Shown here: positions 9,436-17,154 of the stretch, piece by piece | How positions within the stretch are numbered: the first letter of the stretch is position 1 | Layout of the letters: each line of letters begins with the position of its first letter | Assembly: GCA_963750395.1 (NCBI GenBank) | Contig: CAVVQM010000010.1 | Location: 558,001 to 622,000 of the forward strand | DNA length: 64,000 nt | Source of the DNA: JADJPO01 sp963750395 | GTDB lineage: Bacteria; Actinomycetota; Actinomycetes; Actinomycetales; Kineosporiaceae | Direction of reading: 5' to 3' | Made by a program: the position numbers and the translations under genes | The notes under the pieces: model-generated | What the model was told of the DNA's origin: nothing | Database searches by the model: none | The model's input: only the letters and a program-made list of their open reading frames with translations

Positions 9436-10411
9436 GACCCGGGGAATGCTCGCGCGCCCACCGCAGCACTCGCAGGGCCCGAAGCGTGTTCCACCGGCTC
9501 GGACCACCGGTCTTCTCCATGTCGAACCAGACCGTGCCGGGGTGCTTGTTCTGGACGGGCCAGGTGCCGTCGCGTCGTCGGCGCTTCACGAGCGTGTCCA
9601 GGGCGTCCTGGCAGCGGTCATCCCAGGGCGCGGCGGTCTCCTGGAAGTGTTCGAGGCCTCGCAGCAGGTCGTAGTGCCATCGTGGCGGGAAGGAGAGCCT
9701 GACGAACGCCGCACTGACGACGGTCCCGGTCCGGTGGGACCGGTAGAGGCGATGGTCGAGCAAGAACTCCCGCCCCCTCGCCAGGGCCGGGGCGATCTCG
9801 TCGTCGATGCCGTGCTTCGCGGTCTCGGCCAGGGCCTCGAGGGCGAGGATCGTGGTGTGGAAGGAGCTGTGGCGGTCGCCGAAGCGGACGTTGCGGCAGT
9901 TCCATCCGCCATCGGTGAGCTGGTTCGCGAGGAGCCACCGGTGGGCGCGCTCGACCCGCGCGTCGTGGTGGCCGAAGTAGCGGGCCAGGGTGAGGTACAT
10001 CGAGGTCACGCAGGCTTCCGGCGCATCGATCGACCCCGCAGAGGTGAGACCGCCATCGATGTAGCGGGCCCCGTCCCAGATCAGGTCCACACCGCGTCGT
10101 GCCTGCGGATGTGCGGGGTCGAGTCCGCAACGCCGCAGCAACAACAGCGTGTAGGTGGTGGAGGTCCACTTCGGGCTGTACAGGCCGCGAGCCCACGTGC
10201 CCTCCGCGTCCTGACGATCGAGGAGTCGTCGACCCCACCCGCACGTGGCCACGAGCGCTCGTTCGGCATCCACCTCCTCGGGGGACGCGTCGAGGAGATC
10301 CCGTTCCACCTGCCACCGGATCGCCGGATCTCCTGCCGACAACCAGGCGATGATCCCGTCCGGAACCGGGACATCGTCGCTGCCGGGCGCGGCGCCGGTC
10401 TGGTCAACCAT
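9431..10411 (-). CDS. Alpha/alpha-toroid protein, prenyltransferase/squalene-oxidase-repeat type
   Basis: 326 residues of unknown function. Repeated Trp/Gly-rich helices (CGWGRRLLDRQDAEGTWARGLYSPKWTST, GDRHSSFHTTILALEAL, KHPGTVWFDMEKTGGPSRWNTLRALRVL, read as separate segments) resemble the toroid repeats of squalene cyclases and prenyltransferase beta subunits. The cyclase catalytic DxDD motif was not seen, so enzymatic cyclisation is unlikely; such proteins are often annotated only as terpene-cyclase-like. No signal peptide. It overlaps the 3' end of the zinc alcohol dehydrogenase gene by 8 bases, so the two form an operon. Confidence 0.72.
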   Translation of the reverse strand: MVDQTGAAPGSDDVPVPDGIIAWLSAGDPAIRWQVERDLLDASPEEVDAERALVATCGWGRRLLDRQDAEGTWARGLYSPKWTSTTYTLLLLRRCGLDPAHPQARRGVDLIWDGARYIDGGLTSAGSIDAPEACVTSMYLTLARYFGHHDARVERAHRWLLANQLTDGGWNCRNVRFGDRHSSFHTTILALEALAETAKHGIDDEIAPALARGREFLLDHRLYRSHRTGTVVSAAFVRLSFPPRWHYDLLRGLEHFQETAAPWDDRCQDALDTLVKRRRRDGTWPVQNKHPGTVWFDMEKTGGPSRWNTLRALRVLRWAREHSPGR

Positions 10412-11429
10412 CGGCGGACGGCCCTGCGGCCGCTGCGATCACGGCCGCTCCCGTCACGTGGTCCGCATCCAGGTCGCGCAGCGCCGTGTCGGCCTGGTCG
10501 AACGGACGCACGTCGACCGTGGCCCGCACCCCGATCGCTGCGGCCAGGCGCAGGAACTCCTCGCCGTCCGCGCGGGTGTTCGCGGTGACACTGCGCACCT
10601 CCCGCTCGTCGAACAACTCCCGGGCATAGTTCAGGCTCGGCACGTCCGACAGGTGGATCCCGGCGATCGACAACACGCCACCGCGGTCCAGCGCCCGCAA
10701 CGCGACGGGCACCAGCGTGCCCACCGGCGCGAACAGCACGGCGGCGTCGAGCTTCTCCGGCGGCTCGTCGTCCGCGCCGCCCGCGGAGGCCACGCCGAGC
10801 TCGAGCGCCAGCCGCTGGGCCTGCGGCGAGCGGGTCAGCACATGCACGGTGGCGCCCTGGGCGATGGCCACCTGGGCGACCAGATGCGCCGAGGCGCCGA
10901 ACCCGTAGATGCCGAGCCGTCCCCCCGGGGGCAGCTTCGCCCTCTTCAACGATCGGTAGCCCACGATCCCGGCGCACAACAGGGGCGCCGCGTGCACGTC
11001 GTCCAGCGCGTCGGGCAGCCGGTAGGCGAAGGCGGCGTCGACCAGCGCGAACTCGGCGAAGCCGCCGTCGGCGTCCCAGCCGGTGAACTCCGCAGCCGGA
11101 CAGAGGTTCTCCCGGCCCGATCGACAGAATCGGCACGCCCCGCAGGTACCCCGCAACCAGGCGATGCCCGCCCGGTCCCCGACGGTGAACCGATCGACGC
11201 CCGGACCGACCGCGTCCACCAGGCCGACCACTTCGTGCCCAGGCACGGTTCCCGGTCGCCGCGGCACCAGGTCGCCTTCGGCCAGGTGCAGGTCGGTGCG
11301 GCACACCCCGCAGGCCGACACCCGCAGACGGATCTGTCCGGGGCCGGGAACCGGGTCCTCGAGATCAACCAGGCGCAGCGGCTGCGTCGTAGCCACCGGT
11401 CCGGTCTCCACCACCTGCCAGGCACGCAT
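10404..11429 (-). CDS. Zinc-dependent alcohol dehydrogenase family protein
   Basis: Medium-chain dehydrogenase of 341 residues. It shows the catalytic-zinc region GVCRTDLHLAEGDL with GHEVVG downstream, the structural-zinc cysteine cluster CGACRFCRSGRENLC, and a Rossmann glycine motif GIYGFGASAH. This pattern matches the AdhA/CAD2-like subgroup of alcohol dehydrogenases. ATG 11429 was chosen over the longer frame (to 11522) because GGAGGTGG lies 6 bases upstream and the protein then begins at the conserved MRAWQVVE. It is first in an operon with the toroid protein. Substrate unknown; reduction of acetaldehyde or formaldehyde is only a guess. Confidence 0.88.
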   Translation of the reverse strand: MRAWQVVETGPVATTQPLRLVDLEDPVPGPGQIRLRVSACGVCRTDLHLAEGDLVPRRPGTVPGHEVVGLVDAVGPGVDRFTVGDRAGIAWLRGTCGACRFCRSGRENLCPAAEFTGWDADGGFAEFALVDAAFAYRLPDALDDVHAAPLLCAGIVGYRSLKRAKLPPGGRLGIYGFGASAHLVAQVAIAQGATVHVLTRSPQAQRLALELGVASAGGADDEPPEKLDAAVLFAPVGTLVPVALRALDRGGVLSIAGIHLSDVPSLNYARELFDEREVRSVTANTRADGEEFLRLAAAIGVRATVDVRPFDQADTALRDLDADHVTGAAVIAAAAGPSADG

Positions 11430-11555
11430 CTCGGACCACCTCCGCAGCCATGGTGCCTGTCGGCCGGGCGGCGTGGCCGGGACCTCGGTGCCCCTGCACT
11501 CAGCCGGTGACGGCGCGACCACACCGCCTCATCCGACGCCGCCGTGACGTCGGGG

Positions 11556-14123
11556 TCACCGAGCGACCATGCCCCGCAGTCCGCCGCCGACCAGGGTGGC
11601 GACGTTGAGCATCATCACCGGCAGCGCCGGCCCGCCGGTGGAGGCGACGTAGCGCGGCTCCCACTCGGGGTCGAAGCGGTCCTTGAACCGACGCAGCCCC
11701 TGAAAGTTGTAGAAGTGCTCGCCGTGGGTCCACAGGAAATGCCCGATTCGGTCCCAGTACGGCGCCGCGCCGTCCGTTCTCAGACCCGCCAGCGGCGCCA
11801 TGCCGAGGCTGAACGAGACGTAGCCCGCCCCCTGCGCCCAGGTCATCGACTCGACGAACAGGTGGCTCATCACCGTGCGAGGCGCATCGCCGACCCGGCG
11901 CATCAGATCCACCTTGACCTCCCCCCGGCCGCCGCTGGCCCAGAGGGAGGCGAAGGCGACGACCCTGCCCTCGATCCTCGCCACGGCCACCGGGAAGCGG
12001 ACGAGGTAGTCCTCGTCGAACGCCCCGAGGGAGAACGACTTCTCGCGGGCGTTGCGCTCGGCGAGCCAGGCTTCGCTGACCTCACGCAGTTCGGCCAGCA
12101 CCCCCACCACCCGGTGGGGCTCCAGCACGTCCACCTCGACCCCGGCCTTGAGGCTCGCCCTGGTCTCCGAACGCAACTTGGCCCGCTTCGACCCGGTCAT
12201 CGAGAAGCCGGTCAGGACGATCGTCGCCTCCTCGCCGAGCTTGGACAGCGCGAGCCCCCGGCGGCGGTAGAAGTCGCTCAAATCGTCTCGTACGCAGTAG
12301 AACACCGGCCGTCCGCAACCGCGGTCGCACTCGTCGAGGAACCGCCACAACAGGTCGTCGAACTCGGCCTCGTCACCGACCGGGTCCCCCATCACCACCC
12401 AGCTGCGCCCGGTGATCTGATACATCAGCAGCGCGTTCCCGTTGCTGGAGAACAACACCCGCTTGTCGCCGGTCCACAGCAGCGAGGCGTTGCCGTGGGT
12501 GGCGCGCGCCAGGACGGGCTCGGCCCGCTGAAGTTCGGCCTGCGTCGCGATGGCGGACGGCGTGGCGGCACCCGGGGTCTGCAGCCGGGTGCCCGCCAGC
12601 ACCAGCCCAGCGACCCCGGCGGCCAACCCGATCCGCACCGTCCCGGAGGTGCCGTCACCGGCCGAGACGGCGAGCCAGGTCCGCTCGTCCAGTGAGTGCC
12701 CGGCCCAGTGCTCGTGCGCCCACAGGAACACCGTGACCGCGCCGGCCGCGGTGACCGGCCAGGCCCAGCCTCGTGGGTCGGCGAACACCGACGTCGTACG
12801 GTAGAACGCGCCACGGGCCAGCACGAGCAGCGCGACGAGCAGTACGGCCACCGCGGCGACCAGCGCCGTCCGGTGCCCGATCGCCAGCAGGACCAGTACG
12901 CCCAGCGTCAGTGCCCAGGCCCCCCGGAGCCGCCGGTGCAGACCCCGGGCGAGCAACAGCAGTCCGACACCGGCCAGGCTGGCCGCGAACTCCCCGAGAC
13001 CGACCGCGGTCGCCCCCGGTACCTGGCCGGTGACGACCAGGACGGCGCCGAGTACCGCCACGGTCAGCGCCAGGACCGACGGGGTGAGCACACCCACCCG
13101 CTGGGCCAGCCCCCCGAGCCGGGCCTGTTCCCGGCGAGACTCCAGGACGGCCAGACCCGCGGCGGCCAACGCCAGGGGGCCGAGGTAGTAGATGAGCCGG
13201 TAGGCGACCAGCGCCGCGACCAGATCGGCCGGCGCGACCGCCCCGGCGAGGGTGGCCAGCAGCACCGACTCGATCACGCCCAGACCGCCGGGCACGTTGC
13301 TGAGAAGTCCCATCGTCGTGGCAAGCACGAACAGGACGGTGAACGAGGCGAAGCCGATCCCGTGACCGGCGGGCAACAGCGCGTACAGCACCGCCGCCAT
13401 CGTCACCCACTCGATCACCGACAGCGTCAGCTGTGCCAGGGCCAGCCGGCGTGACGGACGGTCGATGCGCCAGTCGCGCACCCCGATAGGGCGTTTCGCG
13501 CCACCGCACCAGGCGAGGTAGGCGACCACGACGCCGAGCAGCCCGAAGCCGACGCCGAGGGCGAGCGGTCGCGACAGGTGCAGCGCCTCGACCAGTTCGG
13601 GCGGCGCGACGGCCAGTCCCACCGCGGACAGCATCGCGCTGCCCAGGCTGAGCGTGACCAGGTTGAACCCCGCCACCCGGGTGATCGCGAAGGCCGGCAG
13701 CCCCCAGGCCGAGTAGACGCGGGCCCGCAGCGCCGCGCCGACCAGGGCCGAGGCACCGAGGGAGTTGCCGAACGCGGTGGCCAGGAAGGATGCCGCGGCA
13801 TAGCGCCGGTAGGGCATCGGATGGTCGACATAGCGCAGCGCCAGCGCGTCGTAGCCGGTCATGGCCAGGTAGGAGAGCACGGTCGCCGACACCGCCAGCA
13901 CGACCGGGCCGATGCCGATGGCGGCCAGGTCGGTCCCGAGCCGCGACCACGGGTAGTCCTGGAGCTGACGCTGCAGCAGCAGCACGGTCCCGGCGAGGAC
14001 GCCGAGGACCACGAGCGGCGCCGCGCGATGCAGCGCCACTCGGGCGGTCGGGGAGGCGAACGACGGCGTGGCCATGACCGAGCAGATATCGGCAGGTCGG
14101 CGCGGCTGCTGAACCGCACTCAT
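11556..14123 (-). CDS. MprF-like phosphatidylglycerol lysyltransferase/flippase
   Basis: Membrane protein of 855 residues, the length of bacterial MprF. The N-terminal half carries many hydrophobic segments typical of the flippase domain (including FLATAFGNSLGASALVG and LSNVPGGLGVIES, a conserved pair in MprF proteins). The C-terminal third is the cytosolic DUF2156 aminoacyltransferase domain (GDPVGDEAEFDDLLWRF, LGMAPLAGL, FKDRFDPEWEPRYV). It would transfer lysine or another amino acid from tRNA to phosphatidylglycerol, giving resistance to cationic peptides. The frame stays open up to 14999, but that is antisense to copC. ATG 14123 or 14075 are possible starts; neither has a good ribosome-binding site. 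Amino-acid specificity cannot be read. Confidence 0.85.
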   Translation of the reverse strand: MSAVQQPRRPADICSVMATPSFASPTARVALHRAAPLVVLGVLAGTVLLLQRQLQDYPWSRLGTDLAAIGIGPVVLAVSATVLSYLAMTGYDALALRYVDHPMPYRRYAAASFLATAFGNSLGASALVGAALRARVYSAWGLPAFAITRVAGFNLVTLSLGSAMLSAVGLAVAPPELVEALHLSRPLALGVGFGLLGVVVAYLAWCGGAKRPIGVRDWRIDRPSRRLALAQLTLSVIEWVTMAAVLYALLPAGHGIGFASFTVLFVLATTMGLLSNVPGGLGVIESVLLATLAGAVAPADLVAALVAYRLIYYLGPLALAAAGLAVLESRREQARLGGLAQRVGVLTPSVLALTVAVLGAVLVVTGQVPGATAVGLGEFAASLAGVGLLLLARGLHRRLRGAWALTLGVLVLLAIGHRTALVAAVAVLLVALLVLARGAFYRTTSVFADPRGWAWPVTAAGAVTVFLWAHEHWAGHSLDERTWLAVSAGDGTSGTVRIGLAAGVAGLVLAGTRLQTPGAATPSAIATQAELQRAEPVLARATHGNASLLWTGDKRVLFSSNGNALLMYQITGRSWVVMGDPVGDEAEFDDLLWRFLDECDRGCGRPVFYCVRDDLSDFYRRRGLALSKLGEEATIVLTGFSMTGSKRAKLRSETRASLKAGVEVDVLEPHRVVGVLAELREVSEAWLAERNAREKSFSLGAFDEDYLVRFPVAVARIEGRVVAFASLWASGGRGEVKVDLMRRVGDAPRTVMSHLFVESMTWAQGAGYVSFSLGMAPLAGLRTDGAAPYWDRIGHFLWTHGEHFYNFQGLRRFKDRFDPEWEPRYVASTGGPALPVMMLNVATLVGGGLRGMVAR

Positions 14124-14217
14124 CCGGCCCGGGTGCGCCGGTGCCCGTGAGACCGGGCCGGCCACCTCACCGGTACCCCGTGGGAAGCGCCGGCAGCAGC
14201 AGTGACACACTCTCTTC

Positions 14218-14799
14218 GTGCGCATCCTGTGGCCGGTCGCCGCCCTGGTCGCCCTGGCAGCCCTGCTCCTGTCTGCCGGTCCCGCCCAGGCGCACGCCAC
14301 GTTGCTGGACACCGATCCTGCCGATGGATCCACCCTCGCCGCCCCGCCGACGCAGGTCGTGCTGACCTTCTCCGAGGAGCTGCTCGCCGGAACCGCCCAG
14401 GTCCGGCTGACCGGACCGACCGGCGACCTGACCGCCACCGCCACCGAGGTCGGACGCGAGGTCTCCGCCGCCCTGCCAGCCGATCTCGGCGCCGGGCGGT
14501 ACAGCCTGCTCTGGCGGGTGACCAGCGCGGACGGACACCCGATCTCGGGCACCACGACCTTCACGGTCGCCTCCGCCGCGCCAACCACCTCCGACACGCC
14601 GGCACCCACACCCTCGGCCGACTCGAGCACCTCGACCGCCGCGGCCGCCTCCCCCGACGGCCCGGATCTGGTGGACCCACTGAACCCGGGTGCATCGGCG
14701 AGCGGGATCACCAAGCTGCTGGCCGGTCTCGGCACGGTGCTCGCGGCCGGTGCCGTCATCGCCGGGGTGCTCGCCCGGCGGCGACGCCCGATGCCCTGA
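14218..14799 (+). CDS. Secreted, membrane-anchored CopC-domain protein
   Basis: 193 residues: signal peptide ending near AQA-HATLLDTDPADGS (mature N-terminal His is the usual CopC copper ligand), a CopC beta-barrel domain (residues about 25-120, with LLWRVTSADGHPISGTTTF containing the second conserved His), a Thr/Ser/Pro/Ala-rich linker, then one C-terminal transmembrane helix and a basic RRRRP end. Likely binds copper outside the membrane. Unlike many actinobacterial versions it is not fused to a CopD domain and no copD neighbour is present. GTG start with only a weak ribosome-binding site. Confidence 0.85.
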   Translation: MRILWPVAALVALAALLLSAGPAQAHATLLDTDPADGSTLAAPPTQVVLTFSEELLAGTAQVRLTGPTGDLTATATEVGREVSAALPADLGAGRYSLLWRVTSADGHPISGTTTFTVASAAPTTSDTPAPTPSADSSTSTAAAASPDGPDLVDPLNPGASASGITKLLAGLGTVLAAGAVIAGVLARRRRPMP

Positions 14800-14846
14800 A
14801 GGTTGCCGGGTTCACCCGGCCAGACGCGGGTGAACCCGGCAACCTT
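14799..14846. terminator. Long perfect hairpin, bidirectional terminator
   Basis: 20-base arms (14799-14818 and 14827-14846) are exact reverse complements around an 8-base loop GCCAGACG. It starts on the last base of the copC stop codon and precedes the end of the convergent merR gene. The AAGG/CCTT ends give short A and T tracts on each strand. Confidence 0.85.
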
Positions 14847-14853
14847 GCGCAGG

Positions 14854-15675
14854 TCAGTCGGCGATCGGCTGCTGCAGCTCGGTGACCCAGGTCGCCGGCT
14901 CGGCGTCCAGGGGCATGTGCAGGTACACCTCGCGGGCCAGACCTGCCACCTGCTGACCGGCCTCCTCGATGTGGGTGACCAGCGCCTGCCACGTCGCACC
15001 GATCCCGTCCATGCCGCCGCGATGCAGCACCGTGACCGCGCGCGGCGCGGCGTCCAGGTCGGTCACCTCCACGCCGGCGGCGGCCAACCGGGCCCCGGCC
15101 TCGGCGAGCGTCGTCGGAAACGCCGCGGCGAGGTGCATGCCCTCCTCGTCCGGGCGGTACCAGGCGATGGCCGATCCATTCATGCTCACGCCGGCGGCCC
15201 CGAGGGCGCCGCCCAGGCGCTCGAACAGCGGGCCGATGACATCGGCGATCTGTGGCTGGTCCGGCGCGAACCCGGTGATCTGGGCGATCCGGACGGCGGG
15301 CAGTGACTTCTCCACGAACTCGAGCTGGGACATGGCGTCTCCTTCGATCATCCGGAGCCGACGTTCGATCTCGGCGAGTCGCGCCCGGTCGGCCTCGATC
15401 TGCCCGGCCACCTCGGCCCTGCGCAGACTGAGCATGGCGCGCAGCTCGGTGGTGGGCACCTCGGCGTCCAGCACCGGGCCGATCTGCGCGAGCGGGAAGC
15501 CGAGGTCCTTCAGTGCGACCAGGCGGTTGCCCCGCTCGAGCTGCGCGGCCGTGTAGTAGCGATAGCCACTGGCCTCGTCGACCCGCGCGGGCGCGAGCAG
15601 ACCGAGGCTGTCGTAGTGGCGCAGCATGCGCACGCTGACACCCAGGTAACGGGCGAACTCACCGATACTCAACAT
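14854..15675 (-). CDS. MerR-family regulator with GyrI-like effector domain
   Basis: 273 residues. The N-terminal winged helix (IGEFARYLGVSVRMLRHYDSLGLL ... SGYRYYTAAQL, given as segments) is MerR type, followed by a coiled coil (about 80-115) and a C-terminal GyrI/BmrR-like ligand-binding domain. Proteins of this build, such as BmrR and BltR, activate promoters on binding lipophilic cations or drugs. No cysteine metal-binding set is present, so it is not a metal or redox sensor. ATG 15675 has GGAGA upstream. No adjacent transporter gene is seen; the target could be its own promoter or msrA. Confidence 0.87.
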   Translation of the reverse strand: MLSIGEFARYLGVSVRMLRHYDSLGLLAPARVDEASGYRYYTAAQLERGNRLVALKDLGFPLAQIGPVLDAEVPTTELRAMLSLRRAEVAGQIEADRARLAEIERRLRMIEGDAMSQLEFVEKSLPAVRIAQITGFAPDQPQIADVIGPLFERLGGALGAAGVSMNGSAIAWYRPDEEGMHLAAAFPTTLAEAGARLAAAGVEVTDLDAAPRAVTVLHRGGMDGIGATWQALVTHIEEAGQQVAGLAREVYLHMPLDAEPATWVTELQQPIAD

Positions 15676-15761
15676 GACGTCTCCGGTCGGGGTGATGCTC
15701 TGACGCCGACAGGTCTAGGTGCTGACACCATGTCAGGGTCAAGGCGGCCCGGAGACGACCC

Positions 15762-16412
15762 TCAGCCGGGGAAGGCGACCCCGGTGTCGGCGTGGCAGCG
15801 GTATCCGTGCGGGTTCTTGTGCAGGTACTGCTGGTGGTACGGCTCGGCGAAGTAGAACTCGCCGGCCTCGGACGCCGGCCTCAGTTCGGTGGTGATCGGG
15901 CCGAGTCCCTCGGCGTCGAGCGCCTTGGCGTAGGCATCGCGCCCGGCGAGCACCACGGCCTCCTGCTCCGGGGTCGTCCAGTAGATGGCGGAGCGATACT
16001 GGCTGCCGATGTCGTTGCCCTGTCGGTCGACCTGCGTCGGGTCGTGCTTCTCCCAGAAGAGCTTGAGCAGGTGCTCCAGAGCGACCTGCTGCGGGTCGTA
16101 GGCGACCATCGCGGTCTCGGTGTGCCCGGTACGCGCGGTGCAGGTCTCCTCATAGGTCGGGTTCGGGGTGTATCCGCCCATGTACCCCACGGCGGTGCCG
16201 ACCACTCCGGGAACGGCCCAGAAGATCTCCTCGGCCCCCCAGAAGCAGCCCATCGCCAGGTAGATCACCTCGGTGCCCTCGGGGAACGGCCCGGCCAGCG
16301 GGGCGTCCAGCACCTCGTGGCGGGCGGGCAGGGCGAACGGGCGCGCGGGCCGACCCGGCAGGGCGGACTCGGGGGTCACCGGCTTGCCGCCGAGCAGCGA
16401 GAACAGTCCCAT
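15762..16412 (-). CDS. msrA: Peptide-methionine (S)-S-oxide reductase
   Basis: Reduces methionine-S-sulfoxide in proteins. The active-site motif GCFWG places the catalytic cysteine at C56, and NPTYEETCTARTGHTE and YHQQYLHKNPHGYRC are family-conserved, with the recycling cysteine near the C-terminus. 216 residues with an N-terminal extension of about 45 residues like E. coli MsrA. Start 16412 was preferred over ATG 16418 because AAGGAG is 6 bases upstream of the former and touches the latter. Monocistronic. Confidence 0.95.
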   Translation of the reverse strand: MGLFSLLGGKPVTPESALPGRPARPFALPARHEVLDAPLAGPFPEGTEVIYLAMGCFWGAEEIFWAVPGVVGTAVGYMGGYTPNPTYEETCTARTGHTETAMVAYDPQQVALEHLLKLFWEKHDPTQVDRQGNDIGSQYRSAIYWTTPEQEAVVLAGRDAYAKALDAEGLGPITTELRPASEAGEFYFAEPYHQQYLHKNPHGYRCHADTGVAFPG

Positions 16413-16584
16413 CGTCATCTCCTTCGTCGAGGTTCACCGGGCACAACACCGTGCCGAGCACCACCGTTCCCGGCAGATCTTGCGCCTTCCTTACGCTCGC
16501 CACCGGCGGCCGGCACCCATCGCCGCCTGGGCCGGGGTTGACCGCGGCGTTCCCCGAGCCATGGCTGCTGGCTAGGCTCGCCAC

Positions 16585-17154
16585 GTGACCGCCGAGATGT
16601 ACCTGCCGCAGTTCTTCGTCAAGCAACGCTTCACGATGATGGTGAACCGCTACGAGATCCTCGCGGCCGACGAGTCGGGCGGGATCGGCGAGCTGATGGC
16701 CTTCGCCGAGCAGAAACGGTTCGCCTTCAAGGAGCAGGTGACCTTCTTCTCCGACGACTCCAGGTCCCGACCGGTGTTCGGGTTCAAAGCCCGCCAGGTC
16801 ATCGACCTGAACGCCGGATACGACGTGACCGACGAGCAGGGTCGCCCGATAGGCTTCTTCCGCAAGCAGTTCGGGGCCAGCCTGCTTCGCTCGACCTTCA
16901 GCATCGAGGGCCCCGGCTACGCCGGAACAGGTCAGGAACGGAACATGATCATCGCATTGCTGCGACGGTTCACCGACGTCGATTTCCTGCCCATCCACTT
17001 CGACTACACCGGCGGCGACGGCGAACCACTGATGAGCGTGGAGCGCCAGTTCTCGTTGCGGGACAAGTACACGGTGACGGTCCCCGACCGGCGGGTCGAC
17101 TTCCGGCTGGTCGCCGCGGTCGCGGTCGCCATGGACGCTCTGATGTCCCGATGA
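16585..17154 (+). CDS. LURP-one-related/scramblase-like protein
   Basis: 189 residues resembling the LURP-one-related (Tubby-like beta-barrel) family: MMVNRYEIL, FKEQVTFFSDDSRSRPVFGFKAR, YDVTDEQGRPIGFFRK and FSLRDKYTV follow the family's repeated strand pattern. Cytoplasmic, with no signal peptide; the last residues form one short hydrophobic helix. Function unknown in bacteria. GTG start. Its stop overlaps the start of the S9 peptidase (ATGA), so the two are cotranscribed. Confidence 0.75.
   Translation: MTAEMYLPQFFVKQRFTMMVNRYEILAADESGGIGELMAFAEQKRFAFKEQVTFFSDDSRSRPVFGFKARQVIDLNAGYDVTDEQGRPIGFFRKQFGASLLRSTFSIEGPGYAGTGQERNMIIALLRRFTDVDFLPIHFDYTGGDGEPLMSVERQFSLRDKYTVTVPDRRVDFRLVAAVAVAMDALMSR

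Noticed and set aside
14124..14999. N-terminal part of the 1147-codon frame before mprF
   Set aside because: It runs antisense through copC and the merR end with no conserved motifs; the MprF fold starts at about 14123.
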